A stretch of DNA of 64,000 nucleotides from Streptosporangium sp. NBC_01495 (lineage in GTDB: Bacteria; Actinomycetota; Actinomycetes; Streptosporangiales; Streptosporangiaceae): positions 9,548,001 to 9,612,000 of the forward strand of contig NZ_CP109430.1 of assembly GCF_036250735.1 (NCBI RefSeq), in the 5' to 3' direction. This document shows, piece by piece, positions 6,589-15,900 of the stretch (position 1 is its first letter; every line of letters starts with the position of its first letter). The notes under the pieces were generated by a model that worked only from the letters and a program-made list of their open reading frames with translations, ran no database searches and was not told the DNA's origin. Both the position numbers and the translations under genes were made by a program.

Positions 6589-8373
6589 TCATCTCGCCAT
6601 CGGCGTCGCCGCCTCCGCGGCGCGTACCCGATGGCCGTCTTGGGTGAGGAACGCGGTGATCTCGCGTGCCAGCGGGTCGCCGGACCGCGCTCCGAACGCG
6701 ATGTGCCCGCGGTTGGCGGGCTCGCGGTAGGTGACGTCCGGGTGTCCCGCGGAGATCAGCCGGTCCACCAGCTCGCGCGACTGGGTCACCGGGATGGTCT
6801 CGTCCAGCAGTCCGTGGGCGATGAGCACCCTCGCGCGGATACGGGGGACCAGCGAGGCCAGGTCCCGGGGGCCCAGCGCGTCGGTCACCTCGCCCAGGCC
6901 GCCCAGCCGGTCGATGAGGTTGCGCACCGGCTGGGGAGCCTGCGCGTACAGCGACGCGGCAGAGCGGAACGGGGCCACGGCCACGCAGGCCGACCAGGCG
7001 CCGGGATCGGCGGCGGCGGCGAGCAGCGCGAGGAACCCGCCGTAGCTGCTGCCGTAGAGCGCGGGCGGCTCCGCGCCGGAAGGCCGCCCGGCGGTGAGGG
7101 TCCCGCACAGGGCGCGGATGTCGTCGAGGTCGGGACCGCCCCAGGCGCCGACGATGGCCTCCGCGTGCGCCCTGCCGTATCCGGTGCTGCCGCGCTGGTT
7201 GGGCGCGACCACGGTCAGGCCCGCGTCGGCGAGCATCTGGAAGAACCCGTCGAACGCGAGGCTCCAGTGCCGGTCGGGGCCGCCGTGCAGGGCCACCACC
7301 ACTCGGCCGCCGGCCCGCCAGTCCGGACCGTGCACCACCGCCTCGACCGGTCCCGCCGGTCCCCGGAACGTCTCCAGCCTGGCCTGCCACCGGGCGGGCT
7401 CCCGGACCGGCTCCGGCTCCTCGCCCATCCGGACGTCCGCCTCTCCCGGCGGCAGCCAGCCGAAGGCCGTCGGCCGCGCCGACGGGGAGAACGGGAACCA
7501 CAGCCCGTGGCCGGTCCACACCGCGGGGGGAGAGATCTTTCCCGGCGGCACGGCGATCCACCGGAGCGTCTCCGCCTCGATGTCGTACAGCGCGAGCTCC
7601 GACCGGGCACCTCGGGTGACGGCGAACGCCAGGCTCCTACCGGCCGGGTCCAGCGCGACCGGCGCGATCACGCCGGGCAGCCCGTCGAGCCCCTCCAGGA
7701 GGCGTACGGGGCCGGGCTCGCGCGACTCGACCAGGCCCAGCCGCGGCCCGGCTCCGGTCTCGACCGCGAGCAGGACCCGGCCGGCACCGGCCAGCAGGAC
7801 ATGGCAGGCCCCGTCCACCGGCGGATCGAGGAACGGGCCGGTCGTCCCGGTGCCGGGGTCGACGGTGACCGGCGTGGGCGTGCCGTCGAGGATCGCGGTG
7901 GCGACGATCCGCCCGTCGTGGAACACCGCGCCGCCCAGGCGGCCGGGGACGCGCGCCACCGGCTCCAGCCAGGGGTCCTCCCCGGTCAGCCGATGGACGA
8001 CCGAGGATCCGTCCGCCTCGACGCCGACCGCGGTCGCGAGCCATCCCGGACGGCCGGGACCGGGCAGCAGCCGCAGCGACCCCTCGACGGTGCCGATCGT
8101 GCGCCCCCGCCCGTCCGGGCCGAACAGCCGGACCACCTGGCGCCCCGGCTCGTGCCAGGCGAGCACCAGCCCGCCGTCCTCCAGGACGACGATCTGGGCC
8201 ATCGCGGACTCGCCGGTGAGTTCGGCGCGCATCGTCACCCGTGGTCCGCCGCCGGTCAGCTCCCAGCCCTCGACGTACGGGGTCTCCCGGTCGTCGGACG
8301 CCAGGCAGGCCGCGCGCGTCCCTCCCGTGGAGAACCTCGCGCCGCCGCGCGACATGATCGGCGGGCCGGTCAT
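6589..8373 (-). CDS. Prolyl-oligopeptidase family (S9) serine peptidase, candidate leader peptidase
   Basis: A protein of 594 aa with an N-terminal half of propeller-like repeats and a C-terminal alpha/beta-hydrolase domain (from about residue 335). The catalytic triad is visible: Ser443 in GSSYGG, Asp524 in GLLDETIP and His557 in NRGHIAF. The oxyanion-side segment PNQRGSTGYGR is typical of the S9 family. ATG 8373 overlaps the stop of the synthetase gene (ATGA), so the two are translationally coupled. No signal peptide is seen, so it should work in the cytoplasm. In the class III flavipeptin system a prolyl-oligopeptidase (FlaP) removes the leader. The same role here is an inference from position. 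A second in-frame region upstream belongs to another reading frame of the synthetase gene and is not part of the protein. Confidence 0.88.
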   Translation of the reverse strand: MTGPPIMSRGGARFSTGGTRAACLASDDRETPYVEGWELTGGGPRVTMRAELTGESAMAQIVVLEDGGLVLAWHEPGRQVVRLFGPDGRGRTIGTVEGSLRLLPGPGRPGWLATAVGVEADGSSVVHRLTGEDPWLEPVARVPGRLGGAVFHDGRIVATAILDGTPTPVTVDPGTGTTGPFLDPPVDGACHVLLAGAGRVLLAVETGAGPRLGLVESREPGPVRLLEGLDGLPGVIAPVALDPAGRSLAFAVTRGARSELALYDIEAETLRWIAVPPGKISPPAVWTGHGLWFPFSPSARPTAFGWLPPGEADVRMGEEPEPVREPARWQARLETFRGPAGPVEAVVHGPDWRAGGRVVVALHGGPDRHWSLAFDGFFQMLADAGLTVVAPNQRGSTGYGRAHAEAIVGAWGGPDLDDIRALCGTLTAGRPSGAEPPALYGSSYGGFLALLAAAADPGAWSACVAVAPFRSAASLYAQAPQPVRNLIDRLGGLGEVTDALGPRDLASLVPRIRARVLIAHGLLDETIPVTQSRELVDRLISAGHPDVTYREPANRGHIAFGARSGDPLAREITAFLTQDGHRVRAAEAATPMAR

Positions 8374-11234
8374 CGCAGCCCGCCCACGAGGTCGGCGGCC
8401 GAGTGCGCGCCCGCCAGGGATCCCGGCCACCCGGCGTCGGCCGTCAGCATGCGCGGCCCGCCGTGCCGCAGGCGCAGCAGGAACCCGACGACGCCGGTCA
8501 GGCCGACGCCGTAGTCCACGGTGACCTGCGTGCCCGACTCGTCCGGCACGACCATCCGCCCGTCGCGCAGGGCGTGCCTGGCGTGCAGGCACGCCGCCAG
8601 TTCCTCGGCCCAGCCGTGGTAGGGCCCGCCGACCGCGTCCGCCATGTCGAGCAGGAACTCGCCGTTGCCTGCCAGCCCGTGGCACATGGCGGAACCGCTG
8701 CTCCAGCGGATCCGGTAGACCGCGCTCGCCGCCCCCTCGGCCAGCTCGAGGGCGACGGGGTCGCCGGTGGCGCGCCAGAGCCTGAGCAGGAACGTGCCGA
8801 CGCCCGAGGCCCCGTTGCACAGGTTGTAGAGCATGCCCTCGCCCTGACCGCCCCCTCGGTCGGTGCGCCAGCGCGCGCCCCAGGGACCGTGCTCGGCCGC
8901 GTCCGCGAGGGTCCGGCCGGCGGCACGGGCCGTGTCGAGATAATCCTCCCGGCCGGTCGCCTCGGCGGCGCCCAGCAGGAACGTGCCCACCCCGGCGACT
9001 CCGTGGGCGAACCCGAGGTGGGTGATGCCCGCCAGCATGGAGTCGAAGTCCGGGGGGACCTGCCAGAACACGCCGTCGTCGGCGTGCCCGGCCGCGGCCA
9101 GCAGGCCGTCCGCGCAGTCGGCGACCCGGTCGAGGAACTCCTGCCGCCCGGTCTCCCGCCAGAGGTGGAGCTGGGTCAGGCCCGCCCCCGCGGCGCCGTG
9201 GAAGAGATCCGGGTTGGGCCAGCGCACCGGCAGCTCCAGCGCGAGCCGTACGGCCTTCTCCGCGAGGTCGTCGTCCCCCAGGTACCCGGCCGCGTCGTAC
9301 AGGGTCCACGCGGTTCCCGCCCGGCCGAAGTACAGGCCGGGCAGCACGCTCGGCGCGGCGGTGTGGCTCGCGTCGATCCAGGCCGCCACGCGGGCGGTCG
9401 CCGCACGCAGGTCGTCTCGGCCGAGAACCCCGGCCGCCCGGGTGAGAACGCCGAGGACCCCGGCCGCGCCGTGCTGCACGGCGCACGCGTCGGTGCCCGT
9501 GCCGAACGGCGTGCTCGGCCACAACCGGCCGGCGCCCTTCCCGGCCATCGTGGCGAGGACGTGCGCCAGGCCGTCGTCGATCATCCGTTCCTGGAGTGCC
9601 CGGCCGAGCCGGACGGACGAGGGGCCACCGGCCGGGAGCGGCGACGGCTCCGCGACGGCGAGCGGAGTGCCGGTGGACGGGGACGGCGGGGCCGGTGTGG
9701 ACGGCCCGGTTGACGAGGCGCCGGTGAGCGAGGGCTCCGGGGACTCCGGGGACGGGGACTCCGGATCGGCGAGGAACGCCGCCAACCGCTCCAGCGACCA
9801 GCGCCGCAGCGGATCCTGCGCGCACAGGCCGCGGATCGCCGGGGCCAGCAGCCGCGCGGAGTGGTTGTTCCCGCCGATCGGGGACAGCAGGGCGTCCAGC
9901 CGTTCGACGGCCGGCCGGGGCTCCGGCCGGTCGGCGGCGAAGGCGGCGTTGAGGCCGGTCACCAGGTAGAACAGCATCGCCCCGAGGGAGAAGAGATCGG
10001 CGGACTGGCCGGGGGCGGGCCCGTAGAGCTCGGCGGCCGCGTACTCCGGCGCCCCGTAGCCCGGGGTGTAGGCGCGTCGCCCCCACCGCCCGGCCGTGGT
10101 GACGAACTCCGGGTCGATCAGCCGCAGCTCGCCCTCGGGGGTGACCATCACGTTGTTGGGGCTGAAATCCCGGTACACCAGTCCCCGGTCGTGGACTTCG
10201 GCGACCAGGCCGGCCAGGCTCGCCGCCATGGCGAGGACGTCCTCGGCGGGCAGGCCGAGGTCACGGTCCTCCAGCTCGCCGAAGCACCGCTGCACCCAGT
10301 GCGTCAGCGTGAGACCCGGGACCACGGTCTCGACGAGGAAGACGTGGTCGTCCTGCTCGAACACCTCGACCAGTTCGGGGCCCAGGCCGGAGAGCGCGGT
10401 CAGCGCCGCCGCCTCGTCGCGCAGCCCGTCGCGGGCGTCGCGCCCGGTGAGCCCGCCGCCGACGTGCGCGCGAGCCTGCTTGATCACGACGTCCTGGTCC
10501 GTCTCACGGTCGAGGGCGCGGTAGACGCCGCCGCGCGCGGAGTGCCGAATCGCCTCGCTGACCACGTACCTGTCGCGCAGGAGGACCTGCTTCGGCTTGG
10601 CGGACGCCGCGTCCGCCCTGCCCTCGGGCCCGGGAATCGGCAGCGTGGCCCACGGGGGCGGGCAGAACCACGGCTTGCGCGCGTCCTCGACCGTGGTGCC
10701 GTCCGGCGCGCGCAGCCGCGCCTCCCGCACACCCTCGTGGCTCACGTGCGGCACGCCCCTGAACGCGCCGTAGCGGTAGTGGACGACGCTCCCCTTGCGG
10801 TACGGCCGGTCGGAGAGGATCGCGGGACCGGGCAGCCCGGCCGTCGCCAGGTCGAGCGCCTCCGCCAGCACGCGGAAGTGATCGTCGTCGCGGGGGTAGG
10901 CGGTGATGAACTTGCCGCACTGCGCCCGGTCGTACCGGGCGGAGGTCAGATCCTCGACGTATTCCGCGCGGGCCGCGAACTTGAACGAGCATCCGTGATG
11001 GACGAGCACGCGCGCCGCCCGGTGGAGCACCTCGGGGGCGGACAGCGGGGTGGCGGAGACGTGCAGCTTCCAGCCCTGAACGCGGGAGGGGACCTCCGGC
11101 GGGGTGACGCGGCACCAGAAGTCGTCCTCGACCATCTCCCAGTCGTCCGCGCCCTGGTCGGAAAGAACCAATCGCACGAGTCCCTGGAGGGGGAAGTCAG
11201 CGGCGGGGAGGATCCCCTTCTCGCCGATCGGCAT
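8370..11234 (-). CDS. lanL: Class IV lanthipeptide synthetase LanL (lyase-kinase-cyclase)
   Basis: A 954-aa three-domain enzyme that should phosphorylate, eliminate and cyclise Ser/Thr and Cys of the three precursors. Residues 1-200 are the phospho-Ser/Thr lyase domain (GWKLHVSAT at 54-62, CGKFITAYP at 106-114, VHYRYGAF at 151-158). Residues 220-490 are the kinase domain (VIK lysine 252, YRDFSPNN at 354-361, IDPE at 373-376, YTPGYGAPE). A Ser/Pro-rich linker (490-540) leads to a LanC-like cyclase. The cyclase keeps zinc ligands Cys806 (LCNG) and Cys851-His852 (CHG). Class III LanKC enzymes lack these, so class IV is the better call. ATG 11234 opens the operon; the 3' end overlaps the peptidase gene by 4 bp. 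Confidence 0.93.
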   Translation of the reverse strand: MPIGEKGILPAADFPLQGLVRLVLSDQGADDWEMVEDDFWCRVTPPEVPSRVQGWKLHVSATPLSAPEVLHRAARVLVHHGCSFKFAARAEYVEDLTSARYDRAQCGKFITAYPRDDDHFRVLAEALDLATAGLPGPAILSDRPYRKGSVVHYRYGAFRGVPHVSHEGVREARLRAPDGTTVEDARKPWFCPPPWATLPIPGPEGRADAASAKPKQVLLRDRYVVSEAIRHSARGGVYRALDRETDQDVVIKQARAHVGGGLTGRDARDGLRDEAAALTALSGLGPELVEVFEQDDHVFLVETVVPGLTLTHWVQRCFGELEDRDLGLPAEDVLAMAASLAGLVAEVHDRGLVYRDFSPNNVMVTPEGELRLIDPEFVTTAGRWGRRAYTPGYGAPEYAAAELYGPAPGQSADLFSLGAMLFYLVTGLNAAFAADRPEPRPAVERLDALLSPIGGNNHSARLLAPAIRGLCAQDPLRRWSLERLAAFLADPESPSPESPEPSLTGASSTGPSTPAPPSPSTGTPLAVAEPSPLPAGGPSSVRLGRALQERMIDDGLAHVLATMAGKGAGRLWPSTPFGTGTDACAVQHGAAGVLGVLTRAAGVLGRDDLRAATARVAAWIDASHTAAPSVLPGLYFGRAGTAWTLYDAAGYLGDDDLAEKAVRLALELPVRWPNPDLFHGAAGAGLTQLHLWRETGRQEFLDRVADCADGLLAAAGHADDGVFWQVPPDFDSMLAGITHLGFAHGVAGVGTFLLGAAEATGREDYLDTARAAGRTLADAAEHGPWGARWRTDRGGGQGEGMLYNLCNGASGVGTFLLRLWRATGDPVALELAEGAASAVYRIRWSSGSAMCHGLAGNGEFLLDMADAVGGPYHGWAEELAACLHARHALRDGRMVVPDESGTQVTVDYGVGLTGVVGFLLRLRHGGPRMLTADAGWPGSLAGAHSAADLVGGLR

Positions 11235-11574
11235 GGCAACTCCCGTCGATATCGCCTCGCGGTTCCGCCACGACGTGGCGGCGCAGCGGGCCGTCCCGGA
11301 GCGAACTCCGAACGAGCCGGCAGGAGTTGACCTTCACAGAGACGCGAATCCACGTCGTCCGTTGAACTACGTATTCGGTGTACGTAACCTCTTTTTGGCC
11401 ACGCATTCGGTGTCGATAACTCAATCTCACAGAGCATTACGTGCATTGGTGCTGAAAATAGCCACGTGGGGTCTGTGGAGACGCAGCCGGGCGGACGCCT
11501 CATGGAGCGGTCAGCCGGTCAGTGGCCGACAGGCATCGGTCAATGGCCGGCAGCCAGTGGTCAGCGGTTAGTGG
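11235..11574. promoter_or_regulatory. Promoter and regulatory region of the lanthipeptide operon
   Basis: A 340-bp gap between the LuxR-type regulator gene and lanL, both on the minus strand. It is clearly more AT-rich than its surroundings between about 11360 and 11460 and contains a pair of direct repeats (11369-11420) and a further partial copy near 11433. The part next to the regulator gene (11508-11583) is filled with short repeats based on GTCAGTGG. No coding potential is seen. Confidence 0.6.
11369..11420. promoter_or_regulatory. Paired 20-bp direct repeats upstream of lanL, candidate activator site
   Basis: acgtattcggtgtacgtaac (11369-11388) and acgcattcggtgtcgataac (11401-11420) agree at 16 of 20 positions and are 32 bp apart, close to three helix turns. 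They lie 135-186 bp before the lanL start. This is the pattern of a tandem activator site, and the adjacent LuxR-type regulator is the obvious candidate. No experimental motif is known to me. Confidence 0.45.
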
Positions 11575-14500
11575 TCAGCGGTCCGTCGTGCCGGGGATCT
11601 CGCCCTGGCCGATGGCACTCGCCAGGGCGACGCGGGAGGAGACCTGTAGCTTCCGGTAGATCCGGGCGAGATGGGTCTCCACCGTCCTGGGGCTGAGGAA
11701 GAGCTCCTCAGCGATCTCCCGCGAACGCTTGCCCATCGCCGCGAGACGGGCGATCTCCCACTCCCGGCCGGTGAGCAGCCCAAGGGCGCCGGGCGCGCCG
11801 GTGGGCGGCGCGCTCTCCTCACGGACCTCCGACGCGCTCCGCACCCGCGGCTCCTCCTCGCGTACGCGCGACGCCTCCTCGCACACGCGCACCGCCCCGC
11901 AGCCCTCGGCGACGGCCACGGCCACCTCCAGCCAGCCCGCCGCCACCTCCGGCCCGCGGGCCGCCCCGGCCGAGCGGGCTCCGGCCACCAGCGTCCACGC
12001 GTGCTGCACCGGCAGCCCCGCGCGGCGGAAGCCCTCGGCCGCCTGCTCGAACAGCGTGGCCGCCGCGTCGTGCCCGCCGTCCGTCAGATGGACCAGGGCC
12101 TGAGCCCGGCGAGCGTACGCCCGCTGGGCGGGCAGCCCGAACCGCTCGGCGTCGGCGTCCGCGCCGTCGGCCGAGCGCCGGGCCAGGTCACGCTCCCCGC
12201 ACCGGGACGCGGCCGTCGACAGCAGCGCCAGCATCGAAGGACGGAAGATCGGCTGGAGCAGCGGCAGTCCCTCGCCGCCGCCCTCCTCCAGCAGAACCCG
12301 CACGCACCCGGAGGCGTCTCCGTCCATCAGGCGTATCTGGGCCAGCAACCCGACCGCGGTGCCCGCCCACCAGCCCCGGACGGGCAGGGTCCTGCGCACC
12401 CCCTCCTCGGCGAGCGCGACGATCTCGGCGGTGTCCCGCCGCCCCCGTGCCCACATCAGGGCCCCGGCCCGCATCGCCATGGCCAGTCCCACCGCGTTGT
12501 CCGCCCCGATGCCGTGGGCGAGCCGTTCCACCTCCAGCGCCCGCTGCCGGGCCTGCTCCAGCTGGCCGGTCCACTGGTGAAGGATGGAGAGCGCGAGCAG
12601 GCAGTGCACCACGACGTGCTGCTGCGCGCCACCGCTCGGACCTCTCAGTCCCCGGTGCAGGTGCCTGAAGGCGTCCGCGAATCGCTCCAGATAGATCTCC
12701 GAGCAGCCGACCATGGCGAGTGCCTCGGGAACGCGCGCCACCGCGGCGTCGGGCAGCCCGTCGACCAGCCGGACGCACCGGGCCAGTTCGGGCACCGCGG
12801 TGTCGACCTCGCCGATGCAGGTGTCGCCGAACGCGGAGAGAATCCGCAGGCCGAACATCGCGGCGTCGCTCTTCCCCTCCGCCTTTCCGTCCGCTTCTCC
12901 ATCCGTTCCTCCCCACGTTTCTCCCGCTGCGGACCCCGCGGACCCCGCAGACCACGCGACCTCGCGGACCAGCGGGCGCGCCTGCCGGAAGGTCCCGCGC
13001 ACCATGTGCACCAGCCCGTACTTGAACGTCAGGTCGGCGGTCCCGGCGGGAAGCGGGTCGGGCAGCGGGCGCGGCAGCGCCTCAAGCGCGGTGTGCGCCA
13101 CCGCCTCCGCCTCGTCGTACCGGCCCAGCAGCCGCTCCACGTCGGAACAGACGGCGTGAGCCTTCAGGCGGAGGTCCACGGGGAGCTCGCGGTCGTCGCG
13201 CAGCACCTCGTGAACCAGGTCCCGGGCATCCCTGAACTGCCCGGCGGCGATCAGGGCGCGGCAACGGGCGAGCGTCAGGATGACGCGGAACGTGTTCGGC
13301 CGCTCCGTGCCCGGCAGGGCTTCGGAAGCCAGGCGCAACCAGCGCGCCGCGGTGAACGGCGCCTCGGCGACGGCCTCCTCCGCCCCCTCGACCAGCGTCC
13401 GCAGCGCCAGGGGCTCGCCCGCGCCCAGGACGTGCTCGGCGTGCCTCGCCCGCGCCACGGCGGAGGCCCCCCGCGCGGTGAGCAGGTCCAGCGCCCGGCG
13501 GTGGGCCGACAACCTGAACGAGAGATCGGCGCGCTCGTAGATGACGTGTCCCAGTAGGGGGTGGCGTACGGCGAAGCGCTGGCCCGACGCGAACGGCCGC
13601 ACGATGTCGCCCCGGGTGAGCTCGGTGAGCGCCGGCAGGGTCCGTTCCAGGCCGAGACCGGAGACCTCGGCGACGTCCTCCAGGCTGAACGGGGTGGCCA
13701 GCACGGCGGCCGCCTCGACGACCAGACCGGCGTCGGGTGTGAGCGCGTCGACCTCCACGACCAGCTCCACCGACTCGCGGAGCAGGCCGTTCCTGTCGGT
13801 CCCCGGCTGGTCCGGCCAGAGGTCGGGATCCCAGCCCGCCGCGAGAAGGATGCGCACGTTGCGGGGATTGCCACAGGCGGCGACCCGCAGCCGGTCGGCG
13901 TACTCGCGAGGGTCGACGTATTCGCGAGGGTCGACGTACTCGCGGGGATCGGCGTACTCGCGGGGATCGTCGCGCCACTGGAATCCGGCGGGCCTCGCAC
14001 CGCCGCCGGCCACCGGGAAGACTGCCGGTAGGCCGCCGACCGGTCGGCGGCCCTCGACGAGGGCGGCCACCGCTCCGGTGTCCAGCGGACCCGGTTCGAC
14101 GCGGATCACGGTCCCGGCCTGCGCGCCGTGGTCCAGCGCCTGCAGCAGCATGGACGGGGTCCGCCGGGGGCAGTGGGCCACGGCGAGCAGGAAGGGGCCC
14201 TGCACGGGAGTACGAACAAGGTGGGCCGCGAGCCGCGCGGACTCCTCGTCGCACAGGTGCAGGTCGTCCAGTATCAGCACGCCGCCGGAGCCGGACACCC
14301 AGTTCGCGAGCAGCTCGCGGACGAGAACGCCCAGCCGGAAGATGCGCGTGGGGGTGAAGCCCAGCGTGTGCCACGGAACCGGTTCCCGGTCCCGCTTCGG
14401 GATCCGGGGGATCTCGATGCCGGGCTGGTCGCCCCAGGCGTCCATGAACACCTGCAGGGCCATCTTCGTGCCCCGTACGGCATGAGCGTGCAGCACCTGG

Positions 14501-14682
14501 ATCCCGCTGTCGGCCGCTCGCGTCCTCAGGACGCCCAGCAGCCTCGTCTTGCCGATCCCCGGATTACCGGTGATCTCCAGCACCGTGCTCCGGCCCTCGG
14601 CGAGAGCCTTCAGCGCGTCCTCGATGCGCGCGATCTCCGCGTCTCGCCCGACCAGTCCTGTATGCGATGGTGCTGCGCACAT
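11575..14682 (-). CDS. Large ATP-binding LuxR-family (LAL/MalT-type) transcriptional regulator
   Basis: A 1035-aa regulator with Walker A GNPGIGKT at residues 39-46, Walker B-like GVLILDDLH near residue 148, a long tetratricopeptide-like helical middle and a C-terminal LuxR helix-turn-helix (LTGREWEIARLAAMG...LSPRTVETHLARIYRKL, about residues 965-1015). This is the LAL architecture common for pathway-specific activators. It lies directly upstream of the lanthipeptide operon on the same strand, so it may be the cluster regulator. It could also respond to an unrelated signal. Two oddities: an internal run of four DPREY(A/V) units from an 18-bp tandem repeat (13893-13969), and a 14-bp tandem duplication covering its stop codon. 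Confidence 0.88.
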   Translation of the reverse strand: MCAAPSHTGLVGRDAEIARIEDALKALAEGRSTVLEITGNPGIGKTRLLGVLRTRAADSGIQVLHAHAVRGTKMALQVFMDAWGDQPGIEIPRIPKRDREPVPWHTLGFTPTRIFRLGVLVRELLANWVSGSGGVLILDDLHLCDEESARLAAHLVRTPVQGPFLLAVAHCPRRTPSMLLQALDHGAQAGTVIRVEPGPLDTGAVAALVEGRRPVGGLPAVFPVAGGGARPAGFQWRDDPREYADPREYVDPREYVDPREYADRLRVAACGNPRNVRILLAAGWDPDLWPDQPGTDRNGLLRESVELVVEVDALTPDAGLVVEAAAVLATPFSLEDVAEVSGLGLERTLPALTELTRGDIVRPFASGQRFAVRHPLLGHVIYERADLSFRLSAHRRALDLLTARGASAVARARHAEHVLGAGEPLALRTLVEGAEEAVAEAPFTAARWLRLASEALPGTERPNTFRVILTLARCRALIAAGQFRDARDLVHEVLRDDRELPVDLRLKAHAVCSDVERLLGRYDEAEAVAHTALEALPRPLPDPLPAGTADLTFKYGLVHMVRGTFRQARPLVREVAWSAGSAGSAAGETWGGTDGEADGKAEGKSDAAMFGLRILSAFGDTCIGEVDTAVPELARCVRLVDGLPDAAVARVPEALAMVGCSEIYLERFADAFRHLHRGLRGPSGGAQQHVVVHCLLALSILHQWTGQLEQARQRALEVERLAHGIGADNAVGLAMAMRAGALMWARGRRDTAEIVALAEEGVRRTLPVRGWWAGTAVGLLAQIRLMDGDASGCVRVLLEEGGGEGLPLLQPIFRPSMLALLSTAASRCGERDLARRSADGADADAERFGLPAQRAYARRAQALVHLTDGGHDAAATLFEQAAEGFRRAGLPVQHAWTLVAGARSAGAARGPEVAAGWLEVAVAVAEGCGAVRVCEEASRVREEEPRVRSASEVREESAPPTGAPGALGLLTGREWEIARLAAMGKRSREIAEELFLSPRTVETHLARIYRKLQVSSRVALASAIGQGEIPGTTDR
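13893..13969. repeat. 18-bp in-frame tandem repeat in the LuxR-family regulator
   Basis: Four units of about cgagggtcgacgtattcg encode repeated DPREY(A/V) hexapeptides between the ATPase and helical parts of the regulator. Units differ by a few bases (gtcgac/atcggc) and keep the reading frame. Confidence 0.85.
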
Positions 14683-14987
14683 GTATGCCCTTCCCGACAG
14701 TGTCCGGCGGGTTCCCGCAGCCGTCAGCCGACTTTTGCCGTCGCCGACTGAAGCGCTTCAGGATGATCGAATCATCTGCACTCACCGAGGACGGTAAACG
14801 TATCCACCGACAGGATTCATAGGATTCGGGACATCGCCGCGTCCTACCTGGCCGGAGGCCACCCGCTCCGGGCGAGAGTGCGGACCGGACCCGCCGGCGA
14901 GCCGTTCGAAGGGCTTCGGTCTGGCGGAGATCCGCGCCCGCGGGTCGCCGTCTCCGGGTGTCCTGAGGGTGGTGACAGACTTCGCTC
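14683..14987. promoter_or_regulatory. Divergent intergenic region, LuxR regulator / aldo-keto reductase
   Basis: 305 bp between divergently transcribed genes. The half near the regulator is relatively AT-rich (14750-14830) and should hold its promoter. The half near the reductase is GC-rich. No small ORF, tRNA or convincing palindrome was seen. Confidence 0.4.
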
Positions 14988-15881
14988 ATGGACTCGGAGA
15001 GCATCACGGCGGCGGTGGCGGGCACCTGGGAGCTCGGTGACCTGACGGTCAACCGGATCGGGTTCGGCGCGATGCGGCTGACGGCGAACGCCGACGGCAC
15101 GCCGAGCGATCGTGACCGGGCGATCGCCGTGCTGCGCCGCGCGGTCGAGCTCGGGGTGAACCACATCGACACCGCCGCGTTCTACTTCTCGCCGCTGCGT
15201 TCCGCCAACGAGCTGATCAACCGGGCGCTGGCCCCGTACCCCGACGACCTGGTCATCACCACGAAGGTCGGGCCGGGCAAGGACCCCTCGGGCGCGTGGC
15301 TGCCGCCGGCCGGGCCGGGGCAACTGCGCGGCCAGGTCGAGGAGAACCTCCGCCAGCTCGGCCGCGACCACCTCGACGTGGTGAACCTGCGCGTCCACGG
15401 GCCCGACTCGATCGCCGAGCGCTTCGGCGCGCTGGCCGAGCTGCGCGACGCCGGGCTCATCCGCCACCTGGGCATCTCCAACGTCAGGCCCAAGCACCTC
15501 GCCGAGGCCCTCGCCATCGCCCCGGTGGTCTGCGTGCAGAACAGGTACGGCCTCGGTGCGAGCCCCGAGCGTCGCGGGTTCCTGCGCGTCTGCGGCGAGC
15601 AGGGCATCGCGTTCGTGCCGTTCTTCGCGATCGCCGGGGAGGGGCGCGAGGCGGGCGCGAGCGGCGCCGACGACGAGGCGGTCCTCGCCGTCGCGCGCGC
15701 CCATGGGGCGACGGCCGCGCAGGTCCGGCTGGCGTGGACGCTGCGGCACGGGCCGCATGTGCTGGCCATCCCGGGCACCGGAAATCCGGACCACCTGGTC
15801 GCCAACGTGGCCGCCGGAGCGCTGCGGCTCTCGGACGACGAGCTCGCCCGCCTCGAAAGGGAGACCCCGGTCACCTTCTGA
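14988..15881 (+). CDS. Aldo/keto reductase
   Basis: A 297-aa NADPH-dependent oxidoreductase of the aldo/keto reductase superfamily, a single TIM barrel. The N-terminal NRIGFGAMRLT strand, the HIDTA aspartate at about residue 64, the AFYFSP tyrosine, the TTKVGPG lysine and the RVHGPD histidine make up the usual catalytic tetrad. The C-terminal AIPGTGNPDHL segment fits cofactor binding. The substrate is unknown; close relatives are annotated as general aldehyde or pyridoxal-like reductases. ATG 14988 follows a GAGGGTGGTGA stretch. The gene ends 19 bp before the stop of the convergent DHFR-like gene. Part of its sequence recurs as a relic at 2036-2095. Confidence 0.9.
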   Translation: MDSESITAAVAGTWELGDLTVNRIGFGAMRLTANADGTPSDRDRAIAVLRRAVELGVNHIDTAAFYFSPLRSANELINRALAPYPDDLVITTKVGPGKDPSGAWLPPAGPGQLRGQVEENLRQLGRDHLDVVNLRVHGPDSIAERFGALAELRDAGLIRHLGISNVRPKHLAEALAIAPVVCVQNRYGLGASPERRGFLRVCGEQGIAFVPFFAIAGEGREAGASGADDEAVLAVARAHGATAAQVRLAWTLRHGPHVLAIPGTGNPDHLVANVAAGALRLSDDELARLERETPVTF

Positions 15882-15900
15882 CCACCGGGACGTCAGGTGA

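Noticed and set aside
8374..10086. N-terminal extension of the prolyl-oligopeptidase frame across the lanL gene
   Set aside because: The translation is Arg/Pro/Gly noise in another frame of lanL. The peptidase starts at 8373 with an ATGA overlap.
8370..11234. Assignment of the synthetase to class III (LanKC)
   Set aside because: The cyclase domain keeps the three zinc ligands (Cys806, Cys851, His852) that class III enzymes lack.
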